DNA of 64,000 bases. It comes from CAYQQQ01 sp964420125 (GTDB lineage: Bacteria > Actinomycetota > Acidimicrobiia > Acidimicrobiales > Microtrichaceae). Where the stretch lies: the NCBI GenBank assembly GCA_964420125.1, contig CAYQQQ010000002.1, positions 1 to 64,000 of the forward strand, read 5' to 3'. Positions 57,657-64,000 of this stretch are shown piece after piece. The position numbers and the translations under genes are program-made. How positions within the stretch are numbered: the first letter of the stretch is position 1; every line of letters starts with the position of its first letter. The notes beneath the pieces were generated by a model. The model did not search any database, was not told the origin of the DNA, and saw only the letters and a program-made list of their open reading frames with translations.

Positions 57657-59381
57657 TCAGCCCCGCAGGAACAGCCCTTGGGGATCCCAGCCGCGCAGGG
57701 CGGCCAGCTCCTCGGATCGGGGCGGCTCGATCGGCTCGCAGTCCGCCGCCACCTCCAACGGCCAGCCGAGGCGCTGGCGCACCAGGTCCTCCGCGCCGTC
57801 CACCAGCCCGACGGCCACGAAGCGACCGTCGCGGCGTTCGAAGACCGCGAGGTCGGTGGCGATCACGCTCACCTGCGCGCCGGGAGAGGTGACGTAGGGG
57901 ACCCGCTCGGAGGTTCGCCGGTCGGTGAGCGTGGTGACCACCACCACGTCATCCGCGGTGGAGGCCACGTCGTTCCCGCCTCCGGAGCCGACCAGGAAGG
58001 CGCGACCCGGCACCACGGTGGAGTTGACGTCGCCGTGCGCGTCGATCTGGGCCGCACCGAGGCAGGCGACGCAACGGGTTCCGGGCCCGGGCACCAGCCC
58101 GCCGAGCACCGTGTCGGCATCGGAGAGCATCGTGGCCGAGGGGAACGCCCGGTGGTTGAACACGAACGGGTCCGCCGGGGTGGGTTCGTAGCCGAGGAGT
58201 CCCAGCTCCGCGGTGAGCACCGTGGGGGCGCCGCGCTCGCGGGCGAGCCGCACCCCCAGCCACGCCGCCAGGTTCGCCACACCGGCCCCGGCCAGCACGG
58301 CGTCGGCCGGGGGGACCCCGTCGCGGGCGACCAGCCGATCCGCCAGCGCGCGTGCGCCGAACACGGCGGCCCGCTCCCAGTCGTTCGCCGGCGGGTCGAG
58401 CTGCGGAGGGTGCGCTGCGGCGTCGGCCCGCCACGACCCGCGCTCGGCACGCGCCCGGAGCCGGTCGAGGCGAGGGGCACCGAGGCGATCGAGGTAGTCC
58501 CCGTGGTCGGCAGGCTCCAGCACCCAGCGGCGCACCCAGCGCAGGTACGTGTCGTCGTCGGCCCGGGTGGCGTCGCGGGCCTCCACCCAGAAGTCGAGGT
58601 CCTCCCCGTAGGGCTCGGCGGGGGTGAACCGACCGAACAGGCCGCCGGGATGGGCGCCGAAGGGCGTCTCCGCCACGGCGAGCACCCGGTGGGCGGGCAC
58701 CTGCACGAGGTGGGACCAGGGGGTGATGTCCTCGACGATGCGCTCGGCGGTGGCCACCACGCCCCGGCGGGCGGCGAGCGCCCCCCACGCTCCTTCGAGC
58801 AGCGGCGGGTGGAAGGCGAGGTTGCCGGCCCGGTCGGCCACGGCTGCGTGCACCAGGGCGATGTCGGGGGCGTACGCCTCCACCAGACCCAGGCGGCCGA
58901 AGGGCGACTCCACCTCCGCGTAGCCCGGGTTCGCCGCCATCGAGGATCCGCCCAGCGACCCGGTGGTGACCGCCGGCAACCCGCGGGCGGCCGCCTCCAG
59001 GCGCTGGCCGAAGGTCAGGAACGACCAGTGCTCCACCTCCACGAGGCCGTCCAGGTAGGCACGGGAGAAGCGGGGGTTGGGCGTGAAGTTGGGGAAGACG
59101 TCGCCGGAGTAGCCGGTGACCACCCGACGCACGAGCCCCGGACGATCCCCCACCGGGAAGAAGAGCGCGCCGAGGCTCGACAGCGACAGCATGACCAGAG
59201 TGAAGCCGGGCTCGCGATCCCACCACTGCCGCACGAGCTCCCGGGCGGCTGCCCCCCAGCGGGTGTGGGAGCACATCACGTGCACGGCGTCGCCGGCGCG
59301 CACATGGGCCACCGCCGCCTCGAGGGAGGTGAGCTTGTCCTCGGGTCCCGCCCCCGATGCGTCGGTCACCCCTGCGCCCAT
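57657..59381 (-). CDS. fused CoA-transferase family I alpha-beta protein (IpdAB/GctAB-like)
   Basis: 574 residues, equal to an A plus a B subunit joined. The first half (about 10-290) is A-like (AVAHVRAGDAVHVM, GGSSMAANPGYAEVESPFG, DIALVHAAVADRAGNLAFHP). The second half (about 330-560) is B-like (LAGAGVANLAAWLGVRLARERGAPTVLTAELGLLGYEP with the family Glu; GAAQIDAHGDVNSTVV; LVGSGGGNDVAST). Relatives are glutaconate/3-oxoacid CoA transferases and the steroid-ring hydrolase IpdAB. ATG 59381 has a -10 7 nt upstream within the CTGAC operator. Substrate unknown. Confidence 0.82.
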   Translation of the reverse strand: MGAGVTDASGAGPEDKLTSLEAAVAHVRAGDAVHVMCSHTRWGAAARELVRQWWDREPGFTLVMLSLSSLGALFFPVGDRPGLVRRVVTGYSGDVFPNFTPNPRFSRAYLDGLVEVEHWSFLTFGQRLEAAARGLPAVTTGSLGGSSMAANPGYAEVESPFGRLGLVEAYAPDIALVHAAVADRAGNLAFHPPLLEGAWGALAARRGVVATAERIVEDITPWSHLVQVPAHRVLAVAETPFGAHPGGLFGRFTPAEPYGEDLDFWVEARDATRADDDTYLRWVRRWVLEPADHGDYLDRLGAPRLDRLRARAERGSWRADAAAHPPQLDPPANDWERAAVFGARALADRLVARDGVPPADAVLAGAGVANLAAWLGVRLARERGAPTVLTAELGLLGYEPTPADPFVFNHRAFPSATMLSDADTVLGGLVPGPGTRCVACLGAAQIDAHGDVNSTVVPGRAFLVGSGGGNDVASTADDVVVVTTLTDRRTSERVPYVTSPGAQVSVIATDLAVFERRDGRFVAVGLVDGAEDLVRQRLGWPLEVAADCEPIEPPRSEELAALRGWDPQGLFLRG

Positions 59382-59385
59382 CGCG

Positions 59386-59401
59386 CTGACACTACTGTCA
59401 G
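59386..59401. promoter_or_regulatory. operator CTGAC-N6-GTCAG, site 6, with two back-to-back -10 elements
   Basis: CTGACACTACTGTCAG sits in the 24-bp gap between divergent start codons (59381 and 59406). Rightward -10 TACTGT (59393-59398) is 7 nt from ATG 59406; leftward TAGTGT (59389-59394 on the minus strand) is 7 nt from ATG 59381. One bound protein would cover both promoters. Confidence 0.8.
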
Positions 59402-59405
59402 CACC

Positions 59406-59960
59406 ATGAGCCAGAGCCCCGAGCCCAACGTCAACGTCAAGCTCCTCGGACCCAACCCCTGGGCGGCGCTGATGATCATCGGCGTGCTCACCCTCGGCCT
59501 GGGCGTGTGGCTGATCCTGAGCCGGCAGATGGCGCTGGCGACCGTGGCCGTCCTGCTGGCCATCGGTCTGTTCCTCAACGGCCTGAGCGAGCTGGTGTTC
59601 GCCCCAGACCGCTCGAAGCCCGCGATCGGCTATGCGCTGGGCGGGCTGTTGATCGTCGGCGGCGTGGTCGTCATCCTCCAGCCGGGCACCGGCCTGAAGG
59701 TGCTGGCCACCGTGATCGGGGTGATCCTCATCGCCGTCGGGATCTTCCAGGCGGCCAGCGCCCTCTACGAGCGCCAGGAGGTGGCGCACTGGGCGTGGCT
59801 CCTTGCCTTCGGCCTGGTCACGGTGGTCGTGGGGATCGCGGCCATCGTGTGGCCGGACGTGACCATCCGTGTGATCAGCATCATCTTCGGGATCCGGCTC
59901 ATCATCGTGGGCGGCGGGGCGATCTCCCTCGGTTGGGCGCTGCGCCAGCTCCGGGACTGA
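59406..59960 (+). CDS. HdeD/DUF308 family membrane protein
   Basis: 184 residues with six membrane segments in three hairpins (ALMIIGVLTLGLGVWLIL, ATVAVLLAIGLFLNGLSELVF, YALGGLLIVGGVVVIL, VLATVIGVILIAVGIFQAAS, WLLAFGLVTVVVGIAAIVWP, IIFGIRLIIVGGGAISLGWAL). HdeD proteins are linked to acid resistance in enterobacteria; the actinobacterial role is unknown. It shares its operator with the CoA-transferase gene, so it probably belongs to the same regulon. Confidence 0.88.
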   Translation: MSQSPEPNVNVKLLGPNPWAALMIIGVLTLGLGVWLILSRQMALATVAVLLAIGLFLNGLSELVFAPDRSKPAIGYALGGLLIVGGVVVILQPGTGLKVLATVIGVILIAVGIFQAASALYERQEVAHWAWLLAFGLVTVVVGIAAIVWPDVTIRVISIIFGIRLIIVGGGAISLGWALRQLRD

Positions 59961-60014
59961 CCTCGAGGCGGTCGACATGCCGCCCACGCCGTGCGACGCC
60001 ACGGGGGCCGACGA

Positions 60015-60030
60015 CTGACGCTAGCGTCAG
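60015..60030. promoter_or_regulatory. operator CTGAC-N6-GTCAG, site 7 (perfect palindrome), containing the -10
   Basis: CTGACGCTAGCGTCAG. Its centre holds TAGCGT (60022-60027), exactly 7 nt before the GTG at 60035, with no ribosome site. Confidence 0.8.
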
Positions 60031-60034
60031 GTTC

Positions 60035-60457
60035 GTGACCGAGCCGTCGCCGCTGATCGAGGACCTCTTCCGCACCGAGGGCGCCACCGCGGTGCTCCTC
60101 GGCGGCCGGTCCCGCTCGACCGGCCGGACCCACTTCCCCCGCTCGCTGGTCTGCCCCTACACGGGCGCCGACGACGTCGAGGCGGTCGAGCTCCCCCCCG
60201 AAGGGGTGCTGTGGGGCTGGACGACGGTCACCAGCGCACCCCCCGGCTACCTGGGCGAGGTCCCCTATGTGCTGGGCGTGGTGGAGCTGATCGACGGGCT
60301 CCGCGTGGTCGGGCGGATCGTCGGGGCGGGCCCCGGCGACGAACGGGCCGCTCTGCGCCACGGCCAGCCCATGGAGGTCTGCACCGACGTGGTGCCCGAC
60401 GCCGAGGGGTCCCCCCGCAGCGTGTGGGCCTTCCGAGCCTCGCAGGCCCCGGCATGA
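60035..60457 (+). CDS. DUF35-like OB-domain protein, degenerate zinc ribbon
   Basis: 140 residues. The layout matches DUF35 proteins: N-terminal helix (EDLFRTEG), zinc-ribbon region HFPRSLVCPYTGADDVEAVELP where only one Cys remains, then the OB fold (GVLWGWTTVTSAPPGYLGEVPYVLGVVELIDGLRVVGRI). Its ATGA overlap with a thiolase-like gene repeats the DUF35-Ltp arrangement seen at 48.9-50.6 kb. GTG 60035 is set by the leaderless promoter. Confidence 0.82.
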   Translation: MTEPSPLIEDLFRTEGATAVLLGGRSRSTGRTHFPRSLVCPYTGADDVEAVELPPEGVLWGWTTVTSAPPGYLGEVPYVLGVVELIDGLRVVGRIVGAGPGDERAALRHGQPMEVCTDVVPDAEGSPRSVWAFRASQAPA

Positions 60458-61590
60458 CCGCTCCGGTGGCGGTGGCCGGAGTCGGACTCCACCCTTTCGG
60501 CCGTCACGACCTCTCCGCCCACGCCATGGGTGCGCGGGCCCTGCGCGACGCGATGGCCGAGGCCGACGTTGCCCGTGGCGACTTCCAGGCCGCCTTCTGC
60601 GCCACCGCCTACGGTGGCGTCGCCTCCGGTCACCGGGTGCTCGGCGCGCTCGGGTGCACGGGGGTGCCGATCGTGGACGTCGAGGCGGGCTGCGCGTCGG
60701 GGGGCGCTGCGCTGTCGCTCGCCGGCGAGGCCATCGAGGCCGGCCGCTACGACACGGCGCTGGTGGTCGGCATCGAGAAGATGGCCAAGGGGATGATCCG
60801 GTCGTCGTTCTTCGAGCCCTGGATGGAGCAGGCCGGGCTGTCGGCAGGGCCCGCCTACTTCGCCCTCCGGGCGCAGCGCATGCTGCGCGAGCAGGACCTC
60901 ACCGTCGAGGACCTCGCCGAACTGGTGGTCAAGAACCGATCCGCCGGCGTGCACAACCCCGACGCCATGTACCGCTCTGCCGTCAGCCGGGAGGAGGTGC
61001 TGGCCTCGAGGGTGGTCTGCGATCCACTGCACCTGCTGATGCTCTGCGCGCCCAACGAGGGGGCCGCAGCCGTGGTGCTGCGTCGCGGCGACCTCTGCGC
61101 CCCCGGCGCACCCCGGGTGCTGGCCACCGCGCTGCGCAGCCACCTGCCCGGCTCGGTGCTCGACGAGTCGACGCCGCTGTCGGGCGTCGACGACACGGGG
61201 ATCACCCCCCCGACGACCATGGCCGCCGACGACGCCTTCGCCGCCGCCGGGATCGGCCCCGGCGACCTCGACGTGGTCGAGTGCCAGGACACCGACGCTG
61301 CCCGCGAGCTGCTGGTGTGGCAGGAGCTGGGCCTGTGCGCCCCCGGGGAGCAGGCCCAGCTGCTGACCGAGGGCACCTTCGGCCCCGGAGGTCGGGTGGC
61401 GGTCAACCCGTCGGGCGGGCTGCTGTCCAAGGGGGAGCCCCTCGGCGCGTCCGCCCTCGGGCAGGTGGTGGAGCTGGTACGCCAGCTGCGGGGGCAGGCC
61501 GGTGCCCGTCAGGTCGACGGAGCCCGCGTCGGGCTCGCCCACACGATCGGACGAGGGGCGAACGCCTCGGTCACCATCCTCGCCACATGA
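60454..61590 (+). CDS. thiolase/lipid-transfer-type acyl-CoA C-acyltransferase homologue
   Basis: 378 residues. The nucleophile Cys is present (DVEAGCASGGAALSLAGEAI, about residue 78). The C-terminal motif VNPSGGLLSKGEPLGASALGQ has Glu where thiolases have His in GHPxGA, and the last catalytic Cys is missing (HTIGRGANASV). So it may use covalent acyl transfer but not the full thiolase mechanism. Coupled to the OB-domain gene (ATGA, 60454-60457). Confidence 0.85.
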   Translation: MTAPVAVAGVGLHPFGRHDLSAHAMGARALRDAMAEADVARGDFQAAFCATAYGGVASGHRVLGALGCTGVPIVDVEAGCASGGAALSLAGEAIEAGRYDTALVVGIEKMAKGMIRSSFFEPWMEQAGLSAGPAYFALRAQRMLREQDLTVEDLAELVVKNRSAGVHNPDAMYRSAVSREEVLASRVVCDPLHLLMLCAPNEGAAAVVLRRGDLCAPGAPRVLATALRSHLPGSVLDESTPLSGVDDTGITPPTTMAADDAFAAAGIGPGDLDVVECQDTDAARELLVWQELGLCAPGEQAQLLTEGTFGPGGRVAVNPSGGLLSKGEPLGASALGQVVELVRQLRGQAGARQVDGARVGLAHTIGRGANASVTILAT

Positions 61591-61680
61591 GCACCGACGC
61601 CGAGGCGCGACGTAGGTCGATCGGAACGGTCGGGGACGGCACTAGCCTGAGCGGCGACCTCCGACCCCGAAGGGGACCCG

Positions 61681-62394
61681 ATGACCGACGACCCGACCTC
61701 CCCAGGAGAGGCCGCCGGGGCGGACGAACCGCCCACCGGCGACACCTCGCCTCCCCCACCGATGACCCCGGGAACCGGGGCGGTCGGCGCACCCCCGCCC
61801 CCTCCCGGTGCCACCCCCGGCCCGCCGACCGCACCGCCAGGTTCCGTTCCACCACCACCTGGTGCCACCCCCGGCCCGCCGACCACGCCACCGGCGCCGG
61901 GGTTCACCCCGCCGCCCCCGGGCTCGCCGCCCATCCCCGGCGCACCCACCCCCTACGGCACCCCACCTCCCGGAGGGCCACCCGGGTTCGGTTCCCCGCA
62001 GTTCGGCACCCCGGGCTACTCACCGAGCGGCTTCCCCCCCGCACCGCCGCCGGGCAGCAAGGCCACCAACGGCCTGGCGGTCGCTTCGCTGATCTGCGGC
62101 ATCCTGGGGCTGGTGCTGTTCTGGGCCTGCTTCGTGGGCCTGGTGCTGGCCATCGTGGCGGTGGTGCTGGGAGTGATGGGGCGCAGCAAGTCCCGTCAGC
62201 TGCCCGGCGAGTCGGGTTCCGGCATGGCCCTGGCAGGGATCATCACCGGTGGCATCGGCGTGGCCCTGGGGGTGCTGATGGTCGTGCTGCTGTTCGTCGG
62301 CGAGAACACGGTCGACGACCTCGACGGCGTCAACTCCGATCCCTCCGACGGCGTCTGCAACGAGGACCGCTGGCTGCAGGACCCCGACTGCTGA
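61681..62394 (+). CDS. DUF4190-type membrane protein with Pro-rich N terminus
   Basis: 237 residues. The first about 125 residues are Pro/Gly/Thr-rich, with a repeated block PPPPGATPGPPT (at about 39 and 57). Then come two membrane segments (NGLAVASLICGILGLVLFWACFVGLVLAIVAVVLG in outline, and MALAGIITGGIGVALGVLMVVLLFVGE), as in DUF4190, and a short acidic tail with two Cys. AAGGGGACCCG precedes the ATG; a TAGCCT -10 lies near 61643. Function unknown. Confidence 0.85.
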   Translation: MTDDPTSPGEAAGADEPPTGDTSPPPPMTPGTGAVGAPPPPPGATPGPPTAPPGSVPPPPGATPGPPTTPPAPGFTPPPPGSPPIPGAPTPYGTPPPGGPPGFGSPQFGTPGYSPSGFPPAPPPGSKATNGLAVASLICGILGLVLFWACFVGLVLAIVAVVLGVMGRSKSRQLPGESGSGMALAGIITGGIGVALGVLMVVLLFVGENTVDDLDGVNSDPSDGVCNEDRWLQDPDC

Positions 62395-62416
62395 AGTTCC
62401 GATCACCGGGGGGAAC

Positions 62417-63214
62417 ATGCTGAACACCGAGGTGCGTGACGACGGCGTCGGGACGATCGCGCGCTCGGCCCCCCACGCCGCCAACGCGCTGACCGTGGAG
62501 ATGCGCGACGACCTCGTGGCCGGCGTGCGGTCGTTCCGTGCCGACGAGCGTGTTCGGGCGGTGCTCGTGCGTGCCGAGGGCGACGCCTTCTGCTCGGGCA
62601 TGGACCTGCGCGACTCCACCGTGTCGAAGGCCGGCACGGCGGATTTCGACCCCCGCACCACCTCCGAAGCCCTCCGGGTCGGGGTGCAGCAGCTCGTCCG
62701 GGAGCTGTGGGAGCTGGACAAGCCGACGGTGGCCGCCGTGCAGGGCGCGGCGGTCGGCCCCGGTGCCCACCTGGGGTTGGCCTGCGACTTCGTCTTCGTG
62801 TGCGACGCCACGAAGTTCCGCTGGAGCTTCGCCCGCTGGGGGCTGGTGGTGGATGCCGGAGGGGCCTACCTGCTGCCCCGCCTGGTAGGCCTCGCCCGGG
62901 CCAAGCAGCTGGTGCTGCTGGGCGAGGGCGTCGACGGAGCCGAGGCGGTGGCCGAAGGGCTCGCCTACCGGCACCTCCCCGATGCGGCCGACATGCAGGC
63001 AGCAGCCGACGCGCTGGCCACCACCCTGGCGGCCGGCCCCACCCGATCGCTGGGGCTGTCCAAGCAGCTGCTGAACCGCAGCATGGAGACCGCCCTGGCC
63101 GACAGCCTCGAGCTGGAGGGCCACTTCCAGGCGCTGGCCACCGCGTCGGCCGACCTGGTGGAGGGGATGGCGGCCTTCCGGGAGAAGCGGCCGCCGGAGT
63201 TCCGCGGGCGTTGA
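62417..63214 (+). CDS. enoyl-CoA hydratase/isomerase family protein
   Basis: 265 residues, crotonase fold. GDAFCSGMDLRDST (oxyanion hole), AAVQGAAVGPGAHLGLACDFVFVCDATKFRWSFARWGLVVDAGGAYLLPRLVG (core) and LSKQLLNRSMETAL. The position of the second catalytic Glu reads FARWGLVVDAGG, so isomerase-type chemistry with an Asp is possible. A GGGGGGAAC ribosome site precedes the ATG. It follows the DUF4190 gene by 22 nt. Confidence 0.9.
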   Translation: MLNTEVRDDGVGTIARSAPHAANALTVEMRDDLVAGVRSFRADERVRAVLVRAEGDAFCSGMDLRDSTVSKAGTADFDPRTTSEALRVGVQQLVRELWELDKPTVAAVQGAAVGPGAHLGLACDFVFVCDATKFRWSFARWGLVVDAGGAYLLPRLVGLARAKQLVLLGEGVDGAEAVAEGLAYRHLPDAADMQAAADALATTLAAGPTRSLGLSKQLLNRSMETALADSLELEGHFQALATASADLVEGMAAFREKRPPEFRGR

Positions 63215-63236
63215 GCCCCCCGGGTGGGCGCCGGGC

Positions 63237-63428
63237 TCACTCCTCGATCCGGAGCGCCTCCTCGGGACAGGAGGCCACCGCCCGTCGGGCAGCGTCGTGC
63301 TGGTCGGGGGAGGGTTCGGCCACCACGATGGCGCAGTGGCCCAGGTCGTCGGGTGCGAAGACCTCCGGGGCCAGGGCATAGCAGCGGCCGTGGCCGGTGC
63401 AGATCTGGGGGTCGAGCACCACCCTCAC
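63237..63428 (-). CDS. P450-associated ferredoxin
   Basis: 63 residues, single-cluster ferredoxin. CTGHGRC (C-x2-H-x2-C arrangement) with a distant CPEEAL Cys is typical of the 3Fe-4S (or 4Fe-4S) ferredoxins that feed actinobacterial P450s. The GTG start overlaps the P450 stop (GTGA, 63425-63428), pairing it with that enzyme. Confidence 0.92.
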   Translation of the reverse strand: MRVVLDPQICTGHGRCYALAPEVFAPDDLGHCAIVVAEPSPDQHDAARRAVASCPEEALRIEE

Positions 63429-64000
63429 GCCGTCACCTCCTGCCGAGCCGGTTCGAACACCAGCGGGAGCTCGGCGATCTCCCGGATGCCCGGCGAGTAG
63501 GCCAGGGCTGCGCCGCCGGCCACCCGGTACTCGGGGATGCGCCGGTGCCACTCCCCCAGGGCGACCCGCAGCTCGAGGCGGGCGAGGTGGGAGCCGAGGC
63601 AGCGATGCGGTCCGCCGCCGAAGGCGAGGTGACGGTTGGCGCCCCGCTCGGCCACGAAGGTGCCGGCGTCCGCGCCGAACTCGTCGACGTCGGTGTCGGC
63701 AGCGCCCAGCATGACGACCACCGTGTCACCCGGCTGCATCTGCACTCCGTGGAGCTCGACGTGCTGGGTGACCACCCGCAGCACCTGCATCACCGGGGTG
63801 TGGAGCCGGAGCAGCTCCTCGACGACGTCGTCGATGCGGGACGGATCCTCGACCAGGGTGCGGCGGTGCTCGGGGTGGGCGGCGAGGTGGGCGAGGGAGC
63901 AGTCGAGGGTGGCGGTGACGGTGTCCAGGCCGCCGAGGAGGAACAGGAAGCAGATGTCGAGCATCTCCTCTCGGGACATGCGGCGGCCCTCCACCTCGGC
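63425..64000 (-). CDS. cytochrome P450, C-terminal part (gene runs off the window)
   Basis: At least 190 residues are visible; the N-terminal half lies beyond 64000. I-helix LLGGLDTVTATLDC, K-helix EELLRLHTP (ExxR), and the heme loop AFGGGPHRCLGSHLARLEL with the Cys ligand. Hydroxylates an unknown hydrophobic substrate using electrons from the coupled ferredoxin. Such CYP125/CYP142-like partners are frequent in steroid and terpene catabolic loci, but the subfamily cannot be assigned from this part. Confidence 0.93.
   Translation of the reverse strand, partial: AEVEGRRMSREEMLDICFLFLLGGLDTVTATLDCSLAHLAAHPEHRRTLVEDPSRIDDVVEELLRLHTPVMQVLRVVTQHVELHGVQMQPGDTVVVMLGAADTDVDEFGADAGTFVAERGANRHLAFGGGPHRCLGSHLARLELRVALGEWHRRIPEYRVAGGAALAYSPGIREIAELPLVFEPARQEVTA

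Noticed and set aside
56760..59400. Plus-strand open frame leading into the HdeD gene (1066 codons)
   Set aside because: Only the last 184 codons from 59406 encode a recognisable protein; the rest is antisense to the DUF6159 and CoA-transferase genes.
1..64000. tRNA, rRNA, CRISPR, transposase, prophage or attachment sites
   Set aside because: None was seen on reading both strands. The short tandem repeats found are inside genes and lack CRISPR spacing. A covariance-model search would be needed to exclude small RNAs.

Overview
This is a very GC-rich window (roughly 70% by eye) with tightly packed, often overlapping genes from the chromosome of an actinobacterium. Family content points the same way: an F420-dependent luciferase-like oxidoreductase, a mycothiol-type DinB/MDMPI protein, DUF2277, DUF2510 and DUF6159 proteins, thiolase-like TLP1 and Ltp-DUF35 pairs, and many acyl-CoA enzymes. 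I suspect Acidimicrobiia (Iamia/Ilumatobacter-like), but that is inference. I saw no rRNA, tRNA, CRISPR array or transposase, and no gene-free stretch longer than 300 bases.

Layout. 1-2.5 kb: a minus-strand trio of diiron ferritin-like protein, alpha/beta hydrolase and VOC protein. 2.5-4.5 kb: TauE/SafE exporter, with an in-frame tandem palindromic repeat, divergent from a LysR regulator. 4.5-14.1 kb: one long minus-strand unit encoding a group 3b-like NiFe hydrogenase (beta, cNMP-binding protein, gamma, delta, alpha), its maturation protease and HypC, an EamA transporter, a DUF6390-like protein, and then PEP synthase. 14.2-24.2 kb: mixed single genes (lipocalin/CrtC-like protein, GMC oxidoreductase with Tat small subunit, LLM oxidoreductase, FAD oxidoreductase, PLP lyase, MDMPI, pterin dehydratase, Gfo/Idh/MocA). 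24.2-27.8 kb: FIST sensor plus GAF-GGDEF-EAL. 27.8-37.6 kb: acyltransferase, acyl-CoA dehydrogenase, a divergent TetR regulator, and a branched-chain-type ABC transporter operon ending in an MDR dehydrogenase and a VOC protein. 37.6-43.5 kb: two more c-di-GMP proteins, a type B carboxylesterase and a membrane protein. 43.5-64 kb: a lipid/CoA catabolic region (TLP1 thiolase, enoyl-CoA hydratases, MaoC, SDRs, Ltp-DUF35 pairs, acyl-CoA dehydrogenase, acyl-CoA ligase, fused CoA transferase, ferredoxin and P450). This region is interrupted by a VapBC module, a haloalkane dehalogenase and small membrane or secreted proteins.

How the genes connect. Seven copies of one 16-bp dyad, CTGAC-N6-GTCAG, lie in promoters at 30.2, 31.0, 46.3, 51.9, 53.5, 59.4 and 60.0 kb. 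They precede acyl-CoA dehydrogenases, the ABC importer, the MaoC/ECH/TLP1 operon, the SDR/CMD/DUF35/Ltp operon, the CoA transferase and the second OB/thiolase pair. The first copy is a perfect 20-bp palindrome between an acyl-CoA dehydrogenase and a TetR gene, so that TetR protein is the natural candidate for a local regulator of uptake and beta-oxidation-like catabolism. The substrate is unknown; a branched, cyclic or steroid-like acid would fit.

A second global feature is leaderless expression. About sixteen genes have a TANNNT -10 hexamer 6-8 nt upstream of the start codon and no usable Shine-Dalgarno sequence. At several regulon genes this -10 lies inside the CTGAC dyad.
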